A stretch of DNA of 64,000 nucleotides from Holacanthus passer (lineage: Eukaryota; Chordata; Actinopteri; Pomacanthidae): assembly GCA_025331565.1 (NCBI GenBank), contig JAFREQ010000003.1, forward strand, positions 1-64,000, given 5' to 3'. The position numbers were made by a program, and so were the translations under genes. The notes beneath the pieces are model-generated. The model was not told the DNA's origin and searched no databases. It saw nothing but the letters and a program-made list of their open reading frames with translations. Of this stretch, positions 11,346 to 23,874 are shown in pieces (position 1 is the stretch's first letter; the number at the start of each line of letters is the position of its first letter).

Positions 11346-13523
11346 TGTTAATATATAGAGGGAAGGATTTGGTTTGCATAAGGTTTGTAGGAGAGCGCTG
11401 ACCTATGAAGATGTATTGTAACTGCAGCGGATCGGAGCTGTTGTCATTTACAAATGATCAAGCTACAACCTTTTCAGAGCTTTTCAAGCCTCAAGGCAGA
11501 TTATTTGGTGGAGTTTCCCTTTAAAGTTAGAAAAATGATTAACTGCTTAGTCCTACGTTTCCTCGCACTGTATGAGCGCCTCACTACTTCCTGCTGTGGA
11601 ACTACACGTTTCCAGTGAACATAAATCACTATCTGTAAATTAAATACATATGAATACATCCTATGGGACAGAAATGGTAAATGTTCACTGTGGTTTTCAA
11701 GGTGAAGCAGCAGAATATTTGTGCTTTTTCTGTAATATTAGCTGTGACCCTTTAGTATGGATAAATGGCTTACAGCAGTCTAAGTCTCATGTACCATATT
11801 TATAACCGTGAAATTGTCTTGTGATTAGGAAAGTCTGAGCCGCATGTATGATTACTTGTGGTCTGCTTCACCTTCTACATCTTTTACCACTATTCACTTC
11901 TACCATTTAAATTATCTTACCATCATGTATAGAGGCTGTTTTTGTGGTGAACGCAGTGCTAGGAGTAAATCATCTGAATTTAATGCCACAAACTTGAAAA
12001 ACAGAAGTTTTCCTTTTCTCTTCTTTTTGGTTAAGTGAGAATGTCACAGCTCTGATTGTGAGGAGAAAGTGACTCCTCCAAACAAACCAATGAGCCAGAC
12101 ACAGTCACGAGAGAGGTACAGATACACGTTCAAACAAAGTGTGATTCATAGCACTCTGGTCTGAAATCTACATGAATATTATGCATTTATAAAAATTCAT
12201 CTGATTTTGATTCAACATGGCTTCGTGTACTTTCAAGAACAAGGGACTGTAACAATATATGAAAACTCAGATGCTTCTATTTATGAAGTATAGTCCTGAC
12301 CTGGAAAAGCCACATTTTTTTCTATGTTCTTTTTTTATGTTTACTCAGGATGAAACTTGTCGGATCCTTTTTACATGCCATGATTATAATCTGCAAGAAT
12401 ACCACAGAATAATCTTTAGAACATAATGCCTCTGGAAAAATAAACACTTTTAAATTAAAGTGCATGTAAGACAACTGTTGTGGCAAAAATCACTGCTTTG
12501 GGAAATGAGACTGAGAGATGTGTTTTAACATCAGTGGAAGGTGAAGATCTAAAGTGACATGAATGATGGGAGAAATTATTTCACTCATCCGGTTTCTCAT
12601 GATGGAGGTTGCAAGAGGGCTATTTAGTAATAGAATGAAAAATGGGACCTCTATTGTTAAAAAAAATAGACTATACTCTCACTTAATAATATTTTTTTTG
12701 GTTAGAGTAAATACTTTCTGGATGACCTTATTACACTGCAGAGTGTCCAAGTATCTAAATATCATTTAAAGATGCCATTTATTATTTAGTCTTTTTTTTT
12801 TAAAGTTTTAAGTTTCTCGATTTTTTGTTGTCCAAAATATCCATACACTTTTTAACTAACAAAGACAGTTTGCCATCTTGCCTTGTACTTAACAATCTCA
12901 GCTCAGGCCATAGTTTGTTTGTCTTGGAGTAGCTTTCACTCAAATTATATGCATCATTCACTTAAGTCCTGCTGTATTATAGAAGAGTAATGAGTTTGGC
13001 AGGACGCCTGACACTAATTTCCTTGTAATATATGTATGTATTATCATGATTTAACGGACATAATTGGACGATGTTTGGGTCTAAATTGTGTAAGACTCCA
13101 TACTGTTTGCTCTCTTGTCTGGTTTCTAATGCACACATAACTGAAGGAATTCAAAACACAGGGTTTATATATTTAAGAGCTGGTTTTACAGAGATGTTTC
13201 CTGAGGTATATACCCATAAAGCTGAGCCTTGGACTTCAGTTGAAGCCTCTTTTACCACTAATAACACTGACAGCTTAGTCGACACTGTACCACATGTGTA
13301 CTGGGAATCACAGCAAGTGAGTGATGGGCATCAGTGTTTGGTCAATTTTCCAGATCCTCAAACACAGACATGTCATGATCAGGACTAAACCACAGAAAAC
13401 TGAATGAGAAACTGTCAAAAGAGTTTAACCATAAGCGGAGGTTGAAAGGTGGGTAGTTAATGACACCTTTGCTTGTTTCAGGTGTTGAAATTTTTCTTCT
13501 GCAAAGACTATTTTTTTTTGTAT
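11346..13523. other. Spacer without a supported gene
   Basis: AT-rich, with poly-T and poly-A tracts. No protein-like frame with splice support was seen, and no repeat I could name. Confidence 0.35.
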
Positions 13524-13628
13524 TTTGGAACCCAGCTGCAGGGATTCGCTCCCATTCAGCCACAAGAGCATTAGTGAGCTCAGGCGCTGGTGTTGAATGA
13601 TTAGTCCTGGCTCACTGTCGGTGTTTCC
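13524..13628 (-). mobile_element. Tc1/mariner transposase fragment, part 1
   Basis: The sequence ggaacccagctgcagggatt, then gctcccattcagccacaaga and gcattagtgag, matches from memory the antisense strand of a common fish Tc1-like transposase gene. The frame is broken. Part 2 of the same relic, in the same orientation and in the expected order, is at 14128. Confidence 0.6.
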
Positions 13629-13636
13629 CCGAGATG

Positions 13637-13702
13637 GGATACACCCTGGACAGTTTGCCAGTCTGTCACAGGGCTAATACACTCACACTCACAGACAGTA
13701 CA
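13637..13702 (+). repeat. Common fish repeat fragment (CACCCTGGACAG type)
   Basis: The phrase acaccctggacagtttgcca then gtctgtcacagggctaatac is a well-known short segment found in many teleost interspersed repeats. It appears inserted within the Tc1 relic. I do not assign the class. Confidence 0.5.
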
Positions 13703-13726
13703 AACCACCTCAATGCCTCAGTGCCT

Positions 13727-13910
13727 CAGTGGTGGAAGAGGTATTACAATCTTTTGCATGAGCAAAAGTACCAATACAACAATGTTAAAGTATTCCACTA
13801 ATAAGTAAAAGTCCTGCACTCAAAATCCTACTTATGTAAAACTACAAAAGTATCAACTGCTAAATACACTTCAAGTACTAAAAGTAAAAGTACTCGGGTT
13901 GCCATGCAGT
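13727..13910 (+). mobile_element. hAT non-autonomous element, copy B (right end lost)
   Basis: Starts with CAGTGGTGGAAGAGGTATTA and continues with the shared internal phrases gtaaaagtcctgcactcaaa and aaaagtaaaagtactcg. Similarity to the other copies fades after about 13905. It lies between the two halves of the Tc1 relic, so it probably inserted into it. Confidence 0.7.
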
Positions 13911-14127
13911 TTTACAAACAAGGATATATCAGTATTTCCAGAAATGACAATTTCATTTGACAGAATTCAATCAAGTTGGACTGGGTCTTGGGTCAATTTG
14001 TGATGAGCAGTGAGGACATGTCGCCTGAGGACATGTGTCCTCACAAAAAGCATGACATCAGTGGCTTTTGAATTAATTCTAAAAATTGCGTGTTAAAACT
14101 TGAGTGTGCAAACCAGTGATGTTTTTC

Positions 14128-14322
14128 CAGAACAAACTTGGGAAACCATTTTTTATGGTCCTGCATCTGTGAATGGGGCCATTGTCATGTTGAAACAGAA
14201 AAACACTTTCCTCAAAGTTTTGCCTCAAAACTGGAAGCACTATTGAGATTAAGAATTAAGATTAAGAAACCATGAAAAACAACCCTGCAGCAAAAGTATA
14301 CAGAAGTATGTGGAGAGAGAAG
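14128..14322 (-). mobile_element. Tc1/mariner transposase fragment, part 2
   Basis: The stretch gggaaaccattttttatggt, then gccattgtcatgttgaaaca, gcctcaaaactggaagcac and gaaaaacaaccctgcag corresponds to the antisense of the transposase region (catalytic FQHD area and upstream). It ends with a decayed terminal repeat (aaaagtatacagaagtatgt). The coding frame is destroyed by indels. Confidence 0.6.
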
Positions 14323-14993
14323 TGCACATACTCGAAGCCGTGTGTGTAAAGTTTATATATGTCAGTAGTTTGCTTTTATTTTGAAAACTTGCCTGGAATT
14401 TCTGGGTAAAAATGGGACAGATGTACTAAGTGATTGCAGACCCTGAAATTTAGTGTCAGCTGTTGTAAAGTTCAAACTGGTTTTTTCTGCCTGTTTGTAA
14501 TCACTAATAATCAGAAGGAAGTGTTTTTGCCAACAAAATGATGAAGCGCTGTGAAATATTCGATACTTTCACTGAAAACCAAGACGAAAGCGCAGAATGA
14601 ATCCCACCATTTTAACACACAGATATAAAGCTCCACAGAGAGCAGTGAATTACAAAAGTTCCACATATGTGTCAGCATTCATTTAGTTCTCGAGCGGATT
14701 AAAGCATATGGTGGCTCGGGAACGGCAAAATACAATTTATAAAACGTACATGAGTTTGGTATTCAGCGAGCTCCCAGCAGAACACTGAGATGACAGATGA
14801 GATGAGAGTCGGCCTTTTTAAATTTTTGTTTTGGAAAAATGTTGTTGGCACGCTCATTGAACTGGAAATAATACAATGAATTCTTCAATGGAAGAAGTGT
14901 GTAATCCTCATTCTGTCAGAGCCAACAGTGAAACTATTGAGGAAACGGCAAATGTGTCAACTATGCAATCATCTGTGAAGCGTGACAACAACC
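14323..14993. other. Spacer between transposon relics
   Basis: No gene-like feature. The last 8 bases (caacaacc, 14986-14993) form the left target-site duplication of the next element. Confidence 0.4.
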
Positions 14994-15771
14994 CAGTCAG
15001 AGGGGAAGTATTCAGATCATTCACTGAAACCCAAGTACAAATAACTCACTGTAAAAACACAAGTAAAAGTCCTGCACTGAAAATGTTACTTAAGTATTAA
15101 GTATAATCAGGATGTGTATTAAAAGTAAAAGTACTCAATGCAGAAAAAACTCCCCTGTGATTATATCATTAAATTATTATTACTCACGCATTAATGGAAA
15201 AGCAGGGTTTTACTGTTGTACTTGTTGAAGCAAAGTTCATTTTGACCTTCTTTGTGTAGGACAGCAACTAATGTTTTTCTTTATGGATTCAGCTGCTGAT
15301 TATTGATTTGTAACTGTCATCACAATTACCCAGAACCCAAAGTGTGTGTTTCACAATGTGTGTTTTGTCTGACTAACAGTACAAACCTCAAAATAATTTA
15401 AAATAAAAATAAATTAAAAGAATTAAAAGAAAAAGCGTATTCTCACATTTGTGAAGCTGGAACTATGAAATGTGTTTACATAAAAATGACAATTATCAGA
15501 ATAATATTGCCATTTAATTTTCAATCAGTCAATCGGCTTATTGATTAATCATCTGTACTTTCAACACATCAGATTTTTTTGTATGTAAAAATCTTAATTT
15601 GTGAAGCAACCAGTAATTAAAGCTGCCAAATAAATGTAGTGTACAATGTTTCCCTTGAGTAGTAGTAAAAAGTAGCAGAAATACTACTTGGAAATACTTT
15701 AGGACAAGTACCTCAAATTTGTACATTAGTACAGTACTCGAGTAAATCTACTTAGTTGCATTCCACCACTG
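14994..15771. mobile_element. hAT non-autonomous element, copy C, both ends and target duplication
   Basis: The left end is CAG followed by a decayed terminal repeat (ggggaagtattcagatcatt). The right end is intact (ttgcattccaccactg). The flanking 8-mers are caacaacc (14986-14993) and caacaaca (15772-15779), a 7/8 match, as expected for the 8-bp duplication made by hAT transposases. The interior shares aaaagtcctgcactgaaaat and gtaaaagtactcaatgcag with copies A and B. About 778 bp, with no transposase frame, so mobilised in trans. Confidence 0.8.
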
Positions 15772-18700
15772 CAACAACAAAGGAGGAGTCGGGGATATAT
15801 TGCATCCACGGCATTGATTGGCCCAGTTTTTCTGAAGGACCTAGAGGAGCAAAACTTAAACAAGCTGATACAGAATTAATGCTTGAGTGACCGCAAATGA
15901 ATGAACTCGATACAGCGGTCAATAATCCTTTCACCCGCGAGCACTCGAGCAGCAGGATGTCAATAGATCACACTGGCTTCAGACCCCACTGAGGTTTCTT
16001 CTCGCCACCAACGTTCCTCTCATCCCTTCAGCTGCTCCAACAGCTGGTGAGATGTAAACGTAATCCATTTATGCCAGCTATTTACAGACAACACTGAGAT
16101 GACACTGTGGACATGAGCGCACATGTTGAAGCTGCCACTATGTATATTATGTAATTAAAGCTATTAATTGATGTTTTTAATAGAATTGATTGAATTATCT
16201 TTGCAATTTTCTGCTCCAGTGGATGACATTTTCTCACTGTGATGGATGGTGTGGAGCTTCGTTGATTAGTTGTCCAGAGGTTGACCCACAGTCAGAGGAT
16301 GGACAGATATGATTATAGCTAACATGACCACGTTTACAATTTATAAAAATCTCTGATATTCAGCAGGTATAATGTTTACAATGTTCACCATTTTAATTTG
16401 GTAGCCACGAGCTAACATTTATTATTCAGCAGTAAACACAAAGCACAGCTAATGCTGATGGGTGGTCATTAGTTCTGCAGGTAATTAGTCTTAAACCAAA
16501 GTATTTGAAAAATTAGAATTATGACCTGATGATGGAGCTACATGAAATGTCAGAGGCTCACCACAGTTTTCACAATTCTTCCTGAGGCATCGCCATTCAT
16601 AGAGCCACACAGCTTACATAGCAAAAAAAAAAAAAGACAGGAAAAACAAATATCTCTTTATTTCTTAGCAAACAACAGTTTCTTTATTTTCCCATGACAC
16701 AATTTTCCCTCTGGTTGCAGTCTTTCACTAAGATGGGTTAAAGCTGACACATGAAGCAAAATCAACATCAATGTTTTCAACCTTTAAACCTATAGTTTAA
16801 TACAAGCAGGTTGGTGAGAACAGTGATATTCAACCATGCAGCCAATGTGCAGCAGTCAGTGCCTGGCTGAAGTTCACAACCCACAGACAAAAGTGATGCT
16901 TCACCAGGCCTGAGTGTTTGTCTCAGTCTGGCCTTCAGCAAGTTAAACACACAATCAGTTTAATGGAGGTCAACGGACGGACTTGGCTAATCAAGAACTA
17001 TTTTTTTCAGATATATACTTTATAACTGTAATGGTATGCAGTAATTGACCAAATGCACTTTGTTGCTTTCCGTCTCTGCCATCAGCTAATCATTTTAACA
17101 GAGGTGTGGTTTCAGCAGTGTTTTATATAATTTCTGAAATATGCGATGATTTGTCTGATGAGGAGGAGGAATTTATTAAATGGAGATAATTCCATTGTCT
17201 CTCCCAGCAGATAATGACCAAGTGTGATAAAGAGCTTGAAAACTTGGCAGGAACACAAAAACAACATATGATCATTCTTGCAAAACATTGCTAAATATTG
17301 TCGATTAGAGGATGAAACTTGGCGAGGATGTTGTTTATTGTGAATGAGAAAGCCTCCCCTTTTCTGGTATCGGTTCACCGCTCACGGAGAGAAAAGAGGA
17401 GGTGAAACGTGAACATCTGCTCAGAAATGTGATTCCAAAGTTGCCAGTATGACACACATGCTTTTGTCTCAGTGATGTACTCGGTGCGAGTGAAGGCTGG
17501 CCAGCGGCAGGTCACGTCTCACATCATGTGTCATTACCTCCTCCACCAATTTATGATCAATGCCAACCCCTTTGTTGACCTTTTATTCTTTGGCTGCTCT
17601 GCATGGTTTCTAATGTTTCAAACTGAGTTGAGCAATACCGAGACTGGGTCCAGGATTCACTCAACAAATATCACAATATCATGAAATTTACATCGCCTGT
17701 GGACCTCAGTCACTCAGTGGAGGGGAAGAAAGGCCTCAGAAAAGCCCACTTCAAATCCCACTATAACCATATTAAATGTCTCTGTTGCTCTTTCCTCTAG
17801 TGCATTTGGCACAATGAGAGTTCAATTATCATATAAATGAGGGTAAATTGACACTGTGTGGTAGACGCAGGAAGGTGAGGGGCATGAAATCCTCCTGATG
17901 AAAGGACCTTGAGAGCCAAACTGCTCTCGCTTGCTCGTTGCAGCCCCGTTACACTGAAGACAGCTGCTGTCTCCTCCAGACAGCTCATCTGGACTGATGT
18001 TTGACCTGAGCAGGCCGGGATTAAGAAGGATTATAGGTGAAGAGGAGGGCATGCCAGGTTGGTGCTCATTTCATCATCTGAGGCATGTTTCCACTTAGTT
18101 TAGTCTTTTATCTGAGTAAAAGAACTGGACAGCAGATCATCTGTCAATCAGCGTGCACAGAGAGACGTGTGCACATGCAACATCACGTGTGGGCAGACCT
18201 GCAGACTGTCACTGTAAATCCATCTACAAAACATTTAACTTTTAAAAATGATAAGATCTCTTTCTCAGCAAGCTCAAATTACATATATTTATAGAAAAGA
18301 GGGGTCAGCAGAAGTCAACAGGACATCTATAGGAATTCGTCCATAAACGCTGGCAAGTACTTTTTAAATTTTCTTTACTTATCGTTAAAAAATGATCTTT
18401 GGAAAAGTTCTCACATGAAAAATCGAATAATTAATGTCAATAGAACCTTATAATTTTACTGTCGGAGCTTGTCGAAGTGAAATGAAAAATATAGTGACAC
18501 TCCAGCTCAGCCACCAGCTCAGGAATTTTGTGGCCATTTTGTGCTTTAAAAAAACAAGAATTTCTTCAGTTTCTCTTCCTGTGCAGCTGCAGCGGCTTGA
18601 AATATGATGTATATTTCGTCTCTGCAGATACAAATAACCTTCAGTTGCTTCTGTAGAGTGGTGGAATTGTGCATTATCGGTGAGAATTGACACTTTGCTA

Positions 18701-20323
18701 AGTCTCCCACAACTCCCTCTAAATAAAACATCCTGATTGCTTTTAGATATGAAGTTTGCCAGTAAGTTCAGACAATCCTAGAAAACAACATGGTTGACTT
18801 ATCTGTGTTTTGTTTGTGCTTTTGCTCCTGATTAGTAACAGATCTTAGGCGAGGATTGATGGCAAAACTGAAATTTGGCCATGAATGAAAAGTCTGGTGT
18901 TGATGAATGCTCTTGTGTATCAGCAGTTTGGTAGCTGATACACATTGCCTGCTGAGTGTTCCATGAGAATATAGTAAATCTGTCAAGCAGACCTGAGTTA
19001 TTATTATTTCTTACAGAGGTTTGCCAATACTATCTGAGATCATTTTCTGATGATTTTTTTTCAAGCGCGTGAAATTCAACATGGGTTCGTGTCGTTGTTG
19101 TCGAGTGTTTCTGCCCATGTTAATTGGAAACTGCGATGAATTATCCTTTTCCCAGAAGAGCTGACTTTGATACACGAGCAAAAGTTTGATGGGGTCGTTT
19201 GTCATTGATCAATAACAGCCACGCAGTTATCGTTTCGCCAGATGCTGAGACTTTTGTCTGAAGTCACTTTGCAGCTCGTATTCTTTGTTTGGAAGAAGCA
19301 CGCTCATGCATGTGTTCTCGAGCCAAAACGGCAAATGACAAAATCTATCATTTATTAGAAAGCATTTTATATTATGACATATTAGGTGTCCATCCGATAT
19401 TACTGTTTTACCAATGTGTCTCCGCTGAATAGTATTTTACTTTTGTCAGTATTGTGAAAATATGATTGAAGTATGTGGATCAAAAACACTTTGTGCCAGA
19501 CACCTGGAGATTTTGTTGCAACGGAGAGGTCAATAAAAGTTATGGATTACTTCATGCATTTTCAAAGGATTTTATTTTGGGTGCAGCACATGGTAGCACT
19601 TACGAAGAACCGATAAAAGTCACTGCATTTCTTGATAAGACTGATTTGAGGGTTTTAGTATACTAAAAGGTATTTGGAGACAGTTATGTAAAATGCATGC
19701 AACGTAAATACAGTATATAACAATTCTTAACTTGATTTAAGTTTTCTTGACCATGGTTCTTCTGATTGCTGCAGACTACAGAGAGTCATGGAAGAGATTG
19801 AGTTTCTTTCTTTTGGACACTTCAGAAAGGTGGCTGCGTCTGACAGCTGTTAGGAAAATTAAAGAACAAACTCAGGAACACCGTCTGAAGATCGCAAGAG
19901 TAGGTCGTTTATTCTTGCAGCAAGGGAACAAGTCACACACAGAGGGTCTGCAGTGGAAGTGTTGTTCAAGGGTACAGAGATTCACAGGAGGTTCTTATAA
20001 TGCCAGATAAGCAGAAGCTTGTTTTCTCACTGACAAATACCTCATTTCAAGAGAGAGAGAGTCTATTTATCATAAAGAGAAATAGACGAAATAGACGACA
20101 AGTCAGATGACCTTAAGGGAAGAACAGTATGCCCTGTCCTTCATCATTCACAGCTTCTATTGTCATAAGACAATTGTATAACTGTTAAACATATCACGCA
20201 AACATATCATGTTAACATCTCGTGGGGGTGATCACTAGGTCATAAACATATAGGATAAGTCACAAGATCATGTGCAATAAAGGATAAGAATTTCTCCAAC
20301 ACAGCTCAAGTGTAAAGTGTAAA
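15772..20323. other. Spacer without a supported gene
   Basis: A 12-base poly-A tract lies at 16623-16635. A GA-rich patch and a duplicated aaatagacga motif occur near 20045-20100. No exon with splice support and no transposon I could name. The 19770-20200 stretch (tattcttgcagcaagggaac and onward) may be an old retroelement long terminal repeat, but I cannot support that. Confidence 0.35.
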
Positions 20324-20393
20324 CCAGTGGTTCCCAACCTGGGGGTCTGGACCCCATCAAGGGTCACAAGATAAATCTCAGGGGGACAAAGAC
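20324..20393 (+). mobile_element. hAT (Charlie-type) terminus fragment
   Basis: CAGTGGTTCCCAACCTGGGG followed by gtctggaccccatcaagggt is the classic left end of a family of vertebrate hAT transposons. The matching right end (GGTTGGGAACCACTG) is not seen within the next kilobase, so this is a fragment. Confidence 0.65.
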
Positions 20394-23352
20394 GATTAAT
20401 TAATTGTTTGCTAAACCCTTCGCTCGAACGGTGATTGTCCAATCATAGTTTAGTAAACCGAGAAAATATTCTGTCCACATCCCAAAAGGCTTTTCTCATG
20501 TGTTTGATAATTCAGACAGCTTTATCTAGTTTTACATGTCTTCTACATGGATCGCAGACCCTTAATCAGGACAAGCAGCTGTGGCCCCAGTCTTTCAGCA
20601 CAATATCATGGATGTAGTGATCAAGTGCATTTTTCAGATTTCAGTTTTCATTTTAAAATAAGTTAGTCGGAAAAGTTAAAAAAAAAGTCAACTGTCATCA
20701 ACAGAACAAATCCGTTTTGTCCTGCTGCAATAAGAAGTCTGAATTCTGCCTCTGAATTTTGAATCCTTGCATCTTGCACTGTGTTAATGCAGCTCTTCAT
20801 TGTCTAGGAATACTGTGGTTGTTATTTATTGTGTAATATATCATGTCTGCCAATACAATATGTTTTGCTGCCGAGACTCTGGACTGAGTGTTTTTTTCTG
20901 TGTTGCAAAACAAATTCCACCAATTGGAATTTTTAACCAGTGACCCATCGGACTCTATTTCAATCACGCAACAGCAATTCCAAGAAAATCCCAAACAGTC
21001 TTTGTTTCAAAAATTGCATAAATTCCGAGTTGTAAATCTGACTTTGTAAACTGCCTATGAAACTGCCGTGAAATGACAGAAAGCTTGACGGGCAGCATCT
21101 GTAATCAAGGGGGCGGGGCTTAGTGAAAGGTCAGTTGAGTCGAGAAGAAGAAAAAACATGTTTCTGGGAAACAGTTCATTTTGTAGACTTTTCTATTATC
21201 TTTGCCCTCTCTGGTGAAATACTAGATAATTTTGAACCTCAAATACCTAAATGAAACTATCTAAGTAGTGAAAATCAATCTGCTATTGAAAACTTTACAG
21301 CTTATAAAAATATGAAACCTGTGATGAGGGCGTGCAGGTAGACACTGTGTTTTTTAAGAACTCTCAAGCCAAAATTTTTGGGATCACCCTGATGCTCTTT
21401 CACTGACTATGGATTGGAAAAAGAAATAAAATTTGTAATTTAAACTTGCATTTTGGCTTAAGGGATTTACTTCTATGAGAAGAACCAGTTTGTGACTTTA
21501 GCACTAATGCCGACTCTTAACCTTTCAACATTTCTGCATGCAAAATCCGGCTCAGCTATCTTCCAGCTGCTCTAAAATATGACAATCATAAAACCACTCT
21601 ATGAAGACAAACAGCAGGAGAAGTGAACCTCAGCCACAACTTTTAAAGTACGACATGAATGCTTTGTTCTCCGCAGCCCTCGTATTGAAAGTGTAATGAA
21701 AACTGATTGGATCAATTACAGCGTCAGCGCTGACTCATAGGGGACATGAGGGACTGCGTCTCGTTTCCTCTTGGTTTGTTGTTCGGAGCTTTTATCGCAA
21801 GGCATACATTTTTAATAAAGTTAGAAATGTAGCAGAGGACAAATGAATGCACGCTCCGCAGTGATATCGCTTTAATGACAACAAATGAGATGCTATCAAA
21901 ACCCTGACCCTGTGTATAACCCCCGCCATTAACTCGCAGATGTATCCAGAAACAAAGACGAGATTGAAAACATAAATACTTTACAAGCTTCTTGGATATT
22001 GAAAAAGGTTGACCATTCTCACGGGGCTTCTGAGCCTGATGATTAACACTTATTGAATATGAGAAAGAAACTGTTTAGCAAAAGCAATCTCTGGAAAAGG
22101 TCACATGCTGCTTTCTCCTCCTTTTTTGCATGATGACAGTCAATACGGGCCATTTGAAAGACTCCCAGCACCTTTTAAAGTAAGAATAGATTTCAACCTC
22201 TGTTATCCTCCTGGCGTAAAAAGCACACTAAGGTATTTATTGATGGAAGTGTATATAGCCGTAAATTTCTACAGCTGCGTGTACTTTCACTCAGACGTGT
22301 TGTATGCATTTCAGTGATGCATGATATTTCGTTGGCTTGACGTCAGGAAACTTTGGCAAAAACAAAAGGTCAAGTTTCCCTGAGATGAAAAGCAGCCCAG
22401 GTTCTGATGTTCCCTGAACTTACTGTTATATCTACCTAAACACTTGACCCTTTTAAAACTAATTTATTCTCTTGATTCTCTGTCATGAATGTACTCGGTG
22501 TCAAATGAATATTGCTTTTGAATGTAATTTTCTTTGTGTTACACTGTATAATACAGCAGTTGCACATTCCAAGGCAGGTGAGAACAGTTCATGAATAAAT
22601 CAAACTAAAATCTACAACCGTACATGGAAAGGTTTCCTTTATTAATACTTGGTCTCTCACCCTTGTCTCTTTGAACCCTCTGTGAATTATTGCATGTTTT
22701 TTTATGAATCAAATTGCAGCATTTTATTATATCATGGCCAAATATGTGTGAAATGCATCTGCAAAGTGATGTGTGGCAGTATTGTATGCATGGCTTCTTG
22801 TATAGCAGCGTGTTGAAATCCTCTGTATTTGATCAAACCATAAATATCCACACAATAATCAGTTTTCTCTTTCAAGTTTCTTTGCAATTATTTATTCGAA
22901 ATAAGCACACTTTATTTTCATTTTAACACTTTTATTTTGCAATGCCTTTTATGTAAATACTACACAAACACACACACATGTAGAGAGAGAAAGAAACAGA
23001 CTAATGAAACTTTGAGTTCCTTACTTACTTACTGACAATATTTTTAGTACAAGTATGCTTCAAAAAAAATAAGCATAGGTGATATGCTATAGACAAACAA
23101 CAGAAGCTCAATTAATCACCTTTACTTGAGACCCAGGAGATATTTGTATGGTCGCTTCATCATCCCACAAGTCACTCACATGGCATATGTTTGTGCTTTA
23201 CCTGTTCTATTAAATCTTTGGCTGCGCGCCACCGCTCACCTGAAAGCTGTCTCTCACTGATACTGCTGCCGCCAGCGCTGCTGTACATTTTGCACCACAA
23301 AAACCAAACCTCCACCCTATAGCATCCACCTGAGGGTACTTATAGGGAGGTT
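20394..23352. other. Spacer without a supported gene
   Basis: AT-rich, with short frames and no recognised feature. A GC-box-like gggggcggggc lies at 21109-21119, without a nearby first exon. Confidence 0.35.
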
Positions 23353-23398
23353 CCTCATCACTCTCTGCTGTGGCTTTGCCTTGTGGGGAGTGATGAGG
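23353..23398. repeat. Perfect 11-bp inverted repeat (hairpin)
   Basis: CCTCATCACTC at 23353-23363 pairs perfectly with GAGTGATGAGG at 23388-23398 around a 24-base loop. It lies just outside the left side of the LTR-like segment. Confidence 0.8.
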
Positions 23399-23404
23399 TC
23401 AGAA

Positions 23405-23874
23405 CATAAACATTAATGCTGTACAGTATATGGCTGTGGCTCTGTGTCCCTTCCTCCAGCTGCATTCCCACTTCCCCAGGTCCCATAATTGTCATTCTCC
23501 ACCAGACGCCTGCAGACTTTTCTCTTTGCCTTCAAGATCCTGCTGCTCTCATCTTCTCTGCAATCACCTCATTCCCCTCACCTGAGCTTCCTCGCTCATG
23601 TCCTCACCTGCACCTCATTCCCTTGTGAGCTACTAACTTCATGCAGCCGCCCAGATGTTGTGATCACTTTTTCAGATCTGGACCTGTGCCTTATCTTTAC
23701 CTGCTTTTCCCCGCTTCATCCCTACAACTCTGTTAATGCATCTGCTGTTTGAATTTGCCACTCACGCTCGTGTCTCTTCTCTTCTGGCAATAAACTTACT
23801 GAACTGTCCCTGCTGCCTCTATAGTCTGCATTTGGGTCCTTTCCCCCGCTGCCTCATACACACCACCTGTAACA
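23405..23874 (+). mobile_element. Gypsy-like LTR remnant
   Basis: C/T-rich sequence with cacctgcacctcattccctt, then a polyadenylation signal (aataaa, 23789-23794) and the phrase cttactgaactgtccctgct, then gtctgcatttgggtcctttc, ending in TGTAACA. I associate this layout (polyadenylation signal, then U5-like gcatttgggtcc, then a CA end) with long terminal repeats of fish Gypsy elements. Neither an internal coding region nor a second LTR is visible, so it would be a solo LTR. The left boundary is uncertain. Confidence 0.45.

Noticed and set aside
19770..20200. A possible endogenous retroviral or LTR segment.
   Set aside because: The texture is suggestive but no terminal repeats, primer-binding site or coding remnant could be identified.
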